DNA of 64,000 nucleotides from Polynucleobacter sp. MWH-HuK1 (GTDB lineage Bacteria > Pseudomonadota > Gammaproteobacteria > Burkholderiales > Burkholderiaceae): the NCBI RefSeq assembly GCF_018881815.1, contig NZ_JACVPP010000001.1, positions 2,086,722-2,150,721 on the forward strand. Direction: 5' to 3'. Below, piece by piece: positions 35,921 through 44,300 of the stretch. Every line of letters starts with the position of its first letter. Within the stretch, counting starts at the first letter, position 1. The notes beneath the pieces are model-generated. The model worked only from the letters and a program-made list of their open reading frames with translations, was not told the origin of the DNA and made no database searches. The position numbers and the translations under genes are program-made.

Positions 35921-35949
35921 CAAAAGTCCCGATATTCCGGGGCTTTTTA
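35921..35949 (+). terminator. Rho-independent terminator
   Basis: Stem AAAAGTCCC / GGGGCTTTT with loop GATATTCC, followed by T's; ends the small membrane gene pair. Lies 18 bases from the convergent higA stop. Confidence 0.78.
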
Positions 35950-35967
35950 GTTTGTCGTATTTACTAA

Positions 35968-36270
35968 CTAGGCGGCTATTTTAAAAACCCGAATTCTTGG
36001 CTCTATTTCTTTCTGCAGTGTTCTTCTTGCAACACGCATATCGTAATCGGCCTGCAGGTTTAACCAAAATCTAGGCTCCATTGAAAAGAACAGACCAAGT
36101 CGCAAGGCAGTATCGGCGGTAATGGGACGAGCACCGTTCACAATCTCACTAATTCGACTGGGCGAAACATCGATATCAGCAGCTAATTGGCGAGCAGTAA
36201 TGCCCATCGGCTTCATAAAGTCTTCCAACAGTATTTCACCAGGATGAATTTCATCAAGTAATTTTGTCAT
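35968..36270 (-). CDS. higA: HigA-family antitoxin
   Basis: 100 aa from the ATG at 36270, preceded by GGAGAT. XRE-type helix-turn-helix: IHPGEILLEDFMKPMGITAR, QLAADIDVSPSRISEIVNGA and the HigA-specific tail FFSMEPRFWLNLQADYDMRV. Neutralises HigB and represses the operon. Intact. Starts ten bases after the end of the broken toxin frame. Confidence 0.93.
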   Translation of the reverse strand: MTKLLDEIHPGEILLEDFMKPMGITARQLAADIDVSPSRISEIVNGARPITADTALRLGLFFSMEPRFWLNLQADYDMRVARRTLQKEIEPRIRVFKIAA

Positions 36271-36280
36271 CACCATCTCC

Positions 36281-36556
36281 TCAGTGGTAGTCCACAATTT
36301 CTACATCGTAAGCACCGTCTTCACACTAATCAAAACAAATGCGCCACTGAGCGTTAATTCGAATACTATGCCGTCTTTTGCGATTTCCACTTAAAGCTTC
36401 CAACATGTTGCCTGGAGGCACCCTCAAATCTATTAAGCAAGCAGCATGCAATTGCAATAACTTTCGTCGCGCTACCCTCTCTATATTCACAAACTTTCTC
36501 GTAGCCCTACTTTCAAATAAATCTTTCGTAAGTTCACAAGAAAATGAGCGGATCAT
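36281..36556 (-). pseudogene. higB: HigB toxin gene broken by an in-frame TAG near its 3' end
   Basis: From the ATG at 36556 the frame reads MIRSFSCELTKDLFESRATR through GNRKRRHSIRINAQWRICFD, then TAG (36326-36328), then continues CEDGAYDVEIVDYH to a TGA (36281-36283). The C-terminal DVEIVDYH is the hallmark end of HigB/RelE-type mRNA interferases; the residue at the stop aligns with Trp in the usual WRICF-x-W-x-D-G sequence, so TGG to TAG explains it. The truncated 76-aa product lacks 15 C-terminal residues and the catalytic end. Probably inactive unless TAG is read through. Confidence 0.87.
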
Positions 36557-36566
36557 TCCCAATGAT

Positions 36567-36583
36567 ATTCTGTATAACAGAAT
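36567..36583 (-). promoter_or_regulatory. Palindromic operator of the higBA module
   Basis: ATTCTGT-ATA-ACAGAAT, perfect 7-bp arms, begins ten bases before the higB ATG and overlaps a TATAC-like -10 on the minus strand. Expected binding site of HigA. Confidence 0.75.
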
Positions 36584-36743
36584 CTGTAAAATGGAATATT
36601 TATTACTTTTTTCTCCAAAAGAATCCTTGCAGCGGGCATCTATGGCAATTCTGGCCTAGAGTATTTATATATTGATATAGGTATATAGAATCAATTTTTA
36701 ATTATTTGTGGAAATATCTAGCAAATATGACAATAGCCTCCTT

Positions 36744-38456
36744 ATGTATAAATACGATGCTATTGACCAGACCCTAGTAGATCAACGGGTTGCCCAATTC
36801 CGCGACCAAGTTGCTAGACGTCTTGATGGCAGCCTAGCTGAAGAGGAGTTTCGCCCTCTACGTTTGCAGAACGGCCTGTACCACCAACGTCACGCTTATA
36901 TGTTGCGTGTTGCGATTCCTTACGGTCTATTTAGTTCAAAACAGCTTCGCACTCTGGCGCTCATCTCTGAAAAGTATGACCGTGGTTATGGTCACTTCAC
37001 TACACGCCAAAATATTCAGTACAACTGGGTAACTCTTGAAGACACTCCAGATATTTTGGCCGAGCTTGCCAAAGTAGAAATGCATGCCATCCAAACTTCG
37101 GGTAACTGCATTCGGAATATTACAAGTGATGCCTTCGCTGGTGTTGCTGGCGATGAATATGTCGATACTCGCCCCATCTGCGAACTACTACGTCAATGGT
37201 CAACTCTGCATCCTGAGTTTGCACACTTACCGCGTAAATTTAAATTCGCAGTAAATGGTGCTAAAGAAGATCGCACTGTATTGCTTTGTCATGATGTGGG
37301 CATTGAACTCAAGAATAATGCTGCCGGTCAATTGACTGCTGATATCTATGCTGGTGGTGGCATGGGACGCACCCCTATTTTAGGGTCGCTCATCAAACTA
37401 GGTCTTCCTTGGAATGTGCTGCCAAGCTACCTTACTGCGTTGCTGCGCGTTTATAACCGCTTTGGTAGAAGAGATAACCTTTACAAGGCTCGCATTAAGA
37501 TTTTGGTGAAGGCTTTAGGACCAGAGGAGTTTGCTCGTCAGGTAGAAGGTGAATGGAGTCACATTAAAAATGGGGATGACAATTTTACTCAAGCCGAGTG
37601 GGATCGTGTTGCCAAGCATTTCACAAAACCTGCATACAAAACATTGCCAGCATTAACGAATCAGCAAGTCATTAATACAGCTAGCGAGGCTGATAAAACT
37701 GCTTTTACACGATGGCTGGAACGCAACGTCAAACCGCACCAAGTAGCTGGTTATGCAAGTGTAATTTTGTCACTAAAGCCACATGGCACAGTTGCCCCTG
37801 GTGATGCAACCACAGCGCAGATGTATTCAATCGCTGATTTAGCTGATCAATATAGCTTTGGTGAGTTGCGTGCGACTCACGAACAAAACTTAGTGCTTGC
37901 TGATGTCGAGCAAGGGAAGTTATATGAGCTCTGGCAAGAAGCTAAGAAACAAAAAGTTGCTCTGCCCAACGTTGGCTTACTCACTGACATCATCGCTTGT
38001 CCTGGTGGCGACTTCTGCTCACTTGCGAATGCCAAATCTCTCCCAATAGCTAAGGCTATTCAGGAACGCTTTGATGATCTGGATTACCTATTTGACTTAG
38101 GTGACATCAGCCTTAATATTTCTGGCTGTATTAACTCTTGTGGACACCACCACGTAGGCAATATTGGCGTACTGGGTGTAGATAAAGACGGTGAAGAGTG
38201 GTACCAAATCACATTAGGTGGCGAGCAAGGCAATGATGCCGCTACTGGTAAAGTCATCGGCCCATCTTTCTATGCTGACGAGATACCCGACGTGATGACG
38301 AATATCATCAACACGTATGTTGCAGAACGTAGCGAGCATGAATCTTTTATTGATACCTATCGTCGCTTAGGTGTTGCTCCATTCAAAGAAGCAGCCTACA
38401 AAAATGCGAAGAAAAAAGAAAAGGTTGAGAAGGTAGCTGAAGGGGGCGCAGCATGA
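36744..38456 (+). CDS. cysI: Sulfite reductase hemoprotein (nitrite/sulfite reductase, CysI-type)
   Basis: 570 aa from the ATG at 36744, where homology begins (MYKYDAIDQTLVDQRVAQFR); an in-frame GTG at 36708 adds 12 unrelated residues. Two ferredoxin-like half-domains and siroheme/4Fe-4S motifs: HFTTRQNIQYNWV, ATHEQNLVLADVE, then cluster ligands in ACPGGDFCSLANAKS (Cys about 419 and 425) and SGCINSCGHHHVG (Cys about 461 and 465). Reduces sulfite to sulfide. The next gene overlaps by four bases. CysH, CysD and CysN are not next to it. Confidence 0.93.
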   Translation: MYKYDAIDQTLVDQRVAQFRDQVARRLDGSLAEEEFRPLRLQNGLYHQRHAYMLRVAIPYGLFSSKQLRTLALISEKYDRGYGHFTTRQNIQYNWVTLEDTPDILAELAKVEMHAIQTSGNCIRNITSDAFAGVAGDEYVDTRPICELLRQWSTLHPEFAHLPRKFKFAVNGAKEDRTVLLCHDVGIELKNNAAGQLTADIYAGGGMGRTPILGSLIKLGLPWNVLPSYLTALLRVYNRFGRRDNLYKARIKILVKALGPEEFARQVEGEWSHIKNGDDNFTQAEWDRVAKHFTKPAYKTLPALTNQQVINTASEADKTAFTRWLERNVKPHQVAGYASVILSLKPHGTVAPGDATTAQMYSIADLADQYSFGELRATHEQNLVLADVEQGKLYELWQEAKKQKVALPNVGLLTDIIACPGGDFCSLANAKSLPIAKAIQERFDDLDYLFDLGDISLNISGCINSCGHHHVGNIGVLGVDKDGEEWYQITLGGEQGNDAATGKVIGPSFYADEIPDVMTNIINTYVAERSEHESFIDTYRRLGVAPFKEAAYKNAKKKEKVEKVAEGGAA

Positions 38457-39019
38457 GTCAATTAAATATCGCCTCCCATCAAGAAATTGTGCACTTTCCC
38501 AAAGGTGGTAAACCCACTCTAGTCGAAAATGAGTGGCAAATCTGGAGTGGCAGCCAAGATGAAGGTGGTCTGCCTGACATAGAGCATGGCGCCCATAAGG
38601 TTCTTGTGCCATTTACCTGGTGGATCACACATCACCTTGAAGCAGATGTCATTGCTAAAGCAAAAAATGGTCAGATCGGGGTTTGGTTTGCAAGCGATGA
38701 TGACATCCTGAAGCATGTGGACGTCATTGAAGCAGGTAAAGCTATTTGGCCTTTAGTAGCAGCGCACTTTCCTATTTTTAGAGATGGCAGAAGCTTTAGT
38801 ACTGCAGCTCTACTGCGTAGTCGCTTTACATGGCAAGGCGAGATTCGTGCAATTGGTGATGTGTTGATCGATCAAGTACTACAGGGTGCGCGCGTAGGCT
38901 TTGATAGTTTTGCATTACGTCCTGACCAAAAATTAGACGTAGCGCTCAAGCAATTTAATTTGTACTCTGTGACTACTCAAAATAGCTGGCGCGATAAGCG
39001 CGCAACCTTAAGCGCTTAA
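38453..39019 (+). CDS. DUF934 family protein, CysI accessory
   Basis: 188 aa. ATGA overlap with cysI. DUF934 proteins are almost always encoded beside betaproteobacterial and pseudomonad sulfite reductases and are thought to help the enzyme. Typical features: VPFTWWITHHLEADVIAKAK, FPIFRDGRSFSTAALLRSRF and GEIRAIGDVLIDQVLQGARV. No cofactor motif seen. 12 bases before cobA. Confidence 0.88.
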   Translation: MSQLNIASHQEIVHFPKGGKPTLVENEWQIWSGSQDEGGLPDIEHGAHKVLVPFTWWITHHLEADVIAKAKNGQIGVWFASDDDILKHVDVIEAGKAIWPLVAAHFPIFRDGRSFSTAALLRSRFTWQGEIRAIGDVLIDQVLQGARVGFDSFALRPDQKLDVALKQFNLYSVTTQNSWRDKRATLSA

Positions 39020-39031
39020 ACAATAAAATCT

Positions 39032-39904
39032 ATGACTACCGCTTTAAATAATCACGCTAGCAACACACTGGGTAAAGTGTATTTAGTAGGCGCCGGCCCT
39101 GGTGCAGTAGATCTCATTACTGTGCGCGGTGCCAAGTTACTGGAGCGAGCAGATATCGTGTTCTACGATGCCTTGGTTGATCCAGCCATATTAAAACTCT
39201 GCCCACAAGCAATTACGGTGGCCGTTGGTAAACGTTGCGGCAAGCTTTCTTCTGCACAGCAATTTATCAATAAACGATTAGTGGATGCTGCTCATAAGCA
39301 TCAAATCATTGTTCGCCTCAAAGGCGGAGATCCAATGCTCTTTGGACGGACCGATGAAGAAATTCAGACTCTCAAAGCTGCAGGTATAGAAGTTTCTGTT
39401 GTTCCAGGCATTACCGCAGCATTAGCAGGTGCAGCCAGCATTCAGCAATCATTAACGCTACGTGGAATATCACGCAGCGTTGCCTTTGTAACGCTTGCGC
39501 AAGGCAATGAGAATGTGCTCGAAGCAAACCCCACTTCCCCAATAATCAATCCAAATGCAGACACCCTGGTGTACTACATGGGTCGTAAAGATGCTGCCCG
39601 TATTGCGATGAAATTGATTAAGCAAAATTCTCAAGGCTTAAGCAAGCACAGTGCAGACACTCCTGTTCATGTCTTGGAAGCAGTAAGCACGCCACAAGAG
39701 CGCCAATGGATTAGCACTTTGGCAGAATTGGCAGCAGGCAAAGCAGATGCCTGGTTTGATAGTAGTTCGCCAACCCTCATCATGATTGGCGAAGCTTTAA
39801 GAAATAAAAGTCAAACCAGTGAAAACTTAGAGAGCTCTGGCGCCAAAATCAACGATAGCTTGCAAAACAGCCAAGTCCTCGCCAACAGCCGGCGTAGCGC
39901 TTAA
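39032..39904 (+). CDS. cobA: Uroporphyrinogen-III C-methyltransferase
   Basis: 290 aa, single SUMT domain. Methylates uroporphyrinogen III at C2 and C7 to precorrin-2, the entry to siroheme. Motifs VYLVGAGPGAVDLITVRGAK, VFYDALVDP, VRLKGGDPMLFGRTDEE, VVPGITAALAGAASI. The last about 30 residues (SQTSENLESSGAKINDSL onwards) look non-conserved and are read antisense to the 3' end of the cbiX gene. Adjacent to cysI because sulfite reductase needs siroheme. Confidence 0.95.
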   Translation: MTTALNNHASNTLGKVYLVGAGPGAVDLITVRGAKLLERADIVFYDALVDPAILKLCPQAITVAVGKRCGKLSSAQQFINKRLVDAAHKHQIIVRLKGGDPMLFGRTDEEIQTLKAAGIEVSVVPGITAALAGAASIQQSLTLRGISRSVAFVTLAQGNENVLEANPTSPIINPNADTLVYYMGRKDAARIAMKLIKQNSQGLSKHSADTPVHVLEAVSTPQERQWISTLAELAAGKADAWFDSSSPTLIMIGEALRNKSQTSENLESSGAKINDSLQNSQVLANSRRSA

Positions 39905-40189
39905 TTTGACCCCGGTGTACTGTTTTTGACAGGACTCTAGCAACGTGGGGAAATCATTCCGCAAATGACCACCCTGTCCAAAGAACACTGGCACCACAAT
40001 AATTTCATTGATGTTTTGGGCAACCAAAGCGGCGACCGCCTCCTCCAGAGAAGGCTGCATCATTTCTAAAAAAGCGAGTTCAACAGGGGTACTGGAATGT
40101 TGCTCACGCCACAACCCTACCAAGCGATCAAAAGGCTCGCGCCAACGGCTATCTCTTGCTCCGTGTCCAAATAGGATAATGGCTTTCAT
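39827..40189 (-). CDS. cbiX: CbiX/SirB-type sirohydrochlorin chelatase
   Basis: 120 aa from the ATG at 40189 (MKAIILFGHGARDSRWREPF); an in-frame ATG at 40216 adds nine residues. Short single-domain chelatase, catalytic His in LFGHGARDS and second His in FFGQGGHLRND. Inserts a metal into sirohydrochlorin, iron for siroheme. It completes the cobA pathway. It runs convergent to cobA and its last 78 bases overlap the cobA 3' end, an uncommon arrangement. A precorrin-2 dehydrogenase is not in the window. Confidence 0.9.
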   Translation of the reverse strand: MKAIILFGHGARDSRWREPFDRLVGLWREQHSSTPVELAFLEMMQPSLEEAVAALVAQNINEIIVVPVFFGQGGHLRNDFPTLLESCQKQYTGVKLSATPAVGEDLAVLQAIVDFGARAL

Positions 40190-40271
40190 GGATGGCTTTA
40201 AACTCTCAGTAATCAATAGTTTTTGGGGCGTCTTCTCCCTGTAGCTTAACCTTATTTTCTAGATTGTATCT

Positions 40272-41291
40272 ATGACTGCCTTATTGAGCCAAACTTGGTT
40301 TATTGCCCTGATGAGTATCACCTTGATTAGCGCAGTTCTTGCTGCAGTTCATCATGCCGAGGTAATTGCTCACAAAACTGGCGAACCTTATGGCACATTG
40401 GTGCTCTCTATTAGCGTGACAATTATTGAAGTGTCACTCATTATCTCGATGATGCTGACGGGTCATGAAGGATCGCAGTTCATTGCAAGGGATGCCGTCT
40501 TTGCAACGGTCATGATTGTTATTAACGGCGTCATTGGTCTCTGCATATTTATGGGTGGCCTAACCCATCATGAAATGACTTTTCGCAATGAAGGTACAAA
40601 TTCAGCACTAGCAGTACTCACTGCTTTGGCAACTTTTATTTTGGTAATGCCTACAGTAACCATCAGCACGCCTGGTCCTGACTTTACAAAGAGCCAACTA
40701 GCTTTTGCAGGCATTGCTTCATTTGCACTCTATATTGCATTTATATTTTTTCAAACGGTGAGCCATCGCGACTATTACTTGCCGAAAACAGAAGATAAAA
40801 CAACCGACAGCAATGTGCATGCAATCAAACCTAGCAATCTGAAGACTGCTGTTAGTGCAGTTTTATTAATCCTATCACTGATTACTGTTGTAGGTCTTGC
40901 AGAACTATTGAGCCCAGCTATTGAAAGAGGTGTTGCAGCAGCTGGCGCTCCAAAAACTATTGTTGGTATTGCAATTGCATTATTAGTTTTACTGCCCGAA
41001 GGCTTTGCAGCCGTAAGAGCTGCCAAAGCCAATCGCTTACAAAGCAGTCTAAATTTAGCTCTAGGTTCAGCATTAGCAAGTATTGGATTAACCATTCCGA
41101 CTGTTGCCGCGATTGCGATTATCTTTAATTTGCCACTTAGCCTAGGTATTAGCGAACTCAATATGACGCTGATGTATTTGTCATTCTTTATTGGTGCCCT
41201 AACGCTTGCAATCGGTAGAACTACCTTGCTACAGGGCATAGTCCACCTAATCATCTTCTTTGAGTATCTCTTCTTAAGCTTAGTACCTTAA
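40272..41291 (+). CDS. ChaA/CaCA-type cation:proton antiporter
   Basis: 339 aa with about ten membrane segments in two inverted halves. The CaCA repeat motifs are visible: GEPYGTLVLSISVTIIEVSL (with the conserved Glu) in the first half, and LVLLPEGFAAVRAAKANRLQ with ALGSALASIGLTIPTVA in the second. Resembles 'ionic transporter y4hA' and ChaA; may export Ca2+ or Na+. A neighbour of calcium-binding giant proteins, which may be coincidence. Confidence 0.88.
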   Translation: MTALLSQTWFIALMSITLISAVLAAVHHAEVIAHKTGEPYGTLVLSISVTIIEVSLIISMMLTGHEGSQFIARDAVFATVMIVINGVIGLCIFMGGLTHHEMTFRNEGTNSALAVLTALATFILVMPTVTISTPGPDFTKSQLAFAGIASFALYIAFIFFQTVSHRDYYLPKTEDKTTDSNVHAIKPSNLKTAVSAVLLILSLITVVGLAELLSPAIERGVAAAGAPKTIVGIAIALLVLLPEGFAAVRAAKANRLQSSLNLALGSALASIGLTIPTVAAIAIIFNLPLSLGISELNMTLMYLSFFIGALTLAIGRTTLLQGIVHLIIFFEYLFLSLVP

Positions 41292-41293
41292 TA

Positions 41294-41322
41294 AACCTCT
41301 CTCAGCTTTACTAAGAGAGGTT
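41294..41322. terminator. Bidirectional hairpin between the antiporter and the giant RTX gene
   Basis: Perfect 9-bp stem AACCTCTCT / AGAGAGGTT (41294-41302 / 41314-41322) with an 11-base loop, between two convergent genes. No strong T-run follows on either strand, so strength is uncertain. Confidence 0.6.
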
Positions 41323-41326
41323 GGCA

Positions 41327-44300
41327 TTACGCTTGCTGACCCTGGTTAGGACCCCAGTAAGCAGTATCACTTTGCATTGGATGCGTTAGATCGAGGTCTG
41401 TATCAATCAAGAAGCTTGCTGCATTGATGTTAACTGCTGGTGTTGCATCATTAGCTCCATTGACGATAAACGACAGATTGGTATTGCCGTTATCGCCTGC
41501 GTAAGTCCAAAAGCCGGGATTTTGTCCTTCGCCTTCTTGGTAATGCTGGAACGCAATTTGCAATAAACCTGAGCCTGGATCGTAGGTGATCATCGCTTCT
41601 GGTACTTGATTACTGCTGACGGTTGAGCCATTAATAAAGCTAGCACCATAACCCACGTTGAGCTGGTAGTGGAAGCCTAGATTGCCATTGATGCCACCAT
41701 CGCCGCCTGCTAAGAAGTTCAAGAGGAAGCGATCATTCTCACCCGCACGATTAAAGTCGGTGATCGTGCCGCCAAAGCTGTTGAGATCTGAAGGATCAAT
41801 GCTATGGGTTGGATCTAGTGTGAGTGCAAACAGATCGTTACCTAGGCCACCAGTAATCGTGTCATCGCCTCCATAGCCAGCAATGGTGTCATTACCAGCA
41901 CCACCACTTAAGGTGTTATCACCGGTGTTACCTAGCAATACGTTATTGAGCTCATTACCAGTTAAAAAGCTAGGTAAAGACATGAGGTTTGGTGTGGCGC
42001 CTGGCATATTGGCTAATGCCGCGTATTCCACATTCGCACTCAGGGCGTAACCGGTTGTTGTGACTAATACCTTATCGATACCTTGATTGACTAACTCATT
42101 AATTGTTTCTGTACCAGTAAACAGATACTCATCGTCACCTAGACCGCCAAAGAGTTTATCAGTACCGCCGCCGCCGATCAGGATGTCATTACCTTGATCG
42201 CCATAGATCTGATCATTACCGGTACCACCATTAAGCACGTCATTGTTTTGAGCGCCGTTCATGTAATCATCGCCATCGCCACCGAGTAAAGTGTCAGCAC
42301 CGTAAGCACCGATTAAGCTATCATTACCCGCTTCACCTAAAAGTGTACTAGCGCTGGCGCCAGCATAAAGAACGTCGTTGCCATAACCGCCATACAACGT
42401 ATCGTGATCGTTTTGCGCATCGGTACCTGCCACTAATCCAGTAGTTTGGCTATTACCAAATAGCAGATCATTGCCGTCACCACCAAACATAATGTCATTG
42501 CCATTTAGCCCATAAACAGTGTCATTGCCGGTAGTGCCATACAAGGTATCGATATTGTCTGACAAGCCAATACTTTCAAAACCCCAAGCGGTTAAGGTAC
42601 CTAAACCATTGCCGCCATTGGCAGTAAAGGTTGCCAAGTTATGATAAGCCCCAGTGTAATAGGCATTGTTATAGGTACTTAAATTAGCTAAATTAATCAC
42701 TAGTGCAGTAGCCTGAGTTTGGTAAGCAGCCCAGTTTAAGTTCACCGTAGCGCCATTGGCTAGCACCATCGCACCTAGATCGACAGTCAATCCATAAGCG
42801 CTATTACCACCTAAGTCGAGCACATCAAAACCGCCGCCGCCCACTAAGGTATCGTTACCACGGCCACCGGATAACCAGTTATTACCAGCTGTACCCACGA
42901 TCGTATCGTTAAAGTTCGTACCGATTGCACCTTCAGCATTGACAAGGCGATCAACCCCAGAGAGTACAGCGACACTACCGGTTGCACTATTGGCTCTGAT
43001 GACATTATTGGCATCAAAACGGAAGTCAGTAGCATCTAGATTAATCTTCACGCCATCGGCATTGTGATTATTGAGGGTAGCCACTAGGTCATAACCATAA
43101 CGACCATCATTTTTTTCGATGGTCTCTTGGATGCTACTAGTGCCATACAGTGCAATATCAAAATCACCAATGCCGCCATCGAGTGTGTCATTGCCTCTGC
43201 CGCCAGTCATGACATCATTACCAGCGCCGCCACTTACAGTGTCATCACCATCCACACCGCTTAACCAGTTATCGTACTGATTACCAGTCAAGATGTTATT
43301 CACTTCAGTGCCGATAACACCTAAATAGCCTGTGCTGTAATAATCATCACCGCTCATCGTAAAGGCTGGTGCCGTATCGAGTAAGCGGACATGCTCTACA
43401 TACTGATAGCGTGCGGTATTGCTCATATCGACCGTGGCCGTGGCTAAGATCCAATCAACACCACCCGTATTAATGAGGCCACCATTTGAGCCAGCAGCTA
43501 AATTGCTTGCGTCTAAAACCGTGTCGCTAGTAGAGTCGACATAGTAGGTATCGTTACCGGTACCGCCGCGCATCGTATCGTTACCGGTGCCACCATCGAG
43601 CGTGTCGTCTCCAGACTGACCCCACAATACATCATCGCCAGCACCACCAATGAGGTAGTCATTAGTACCACCAGCCATGCCATCGAACAAGCTGGTATTA
43701 GCGGTATCACCATACAAGGTGTCATTACCAGCGCCACCATCTAAAGTATTGCTGCCAGTGTTGCCCACGATCGTATTAGCGAGCGCATTACCCGTACCAT
43801 TACCACCAATGATGCCTACAAAAGCTAAGGACTCGATGTTATCGGCCAAAATAAAGGACGCATTGGAAGTAATGACTGTATCGTTACCTTCATTGAGGTT
43901 TTCGATCATCTTCGAGTTGGTATTAAAGAGGGCGTTATTTACGATATAAATATCATCACCCAAACCACCAGCAACGGTTTCGTTTGAACCAGAACCAGCA
44001 TCTAAGATGTCGTTACCAAGGCCGCCTGACAAGATATCCGTACCAGCATTACCATAGAGTGCATCATCACCATCGCCGCCAAACAAGGTGTCATCGCCAT
44101 TGCCGCCAGACAGATAATCATCACCTGATAAGCCACTTAAGATGTCGTTACCATCACGGCCATACAACTTATCGGCACCAGCAGCGCCTGTTAAGGAGTT
44201 TGCCAGGTTATTACCCAGACCCAAATAAGTGAGACTTGGATTAAAGTAAGTCATCGACAAGTTCTCAACATTGCTTGGCAAGATATAGCTCACGCGTGCC

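Noticed and set aside
28517..36600. A genomic island or prophage covering the toxin-antitoxin region
   Set aside because: No integrase, tRNA attachment site, transposase or phage gene is present; housekeeping genes such as darP are interleaved.
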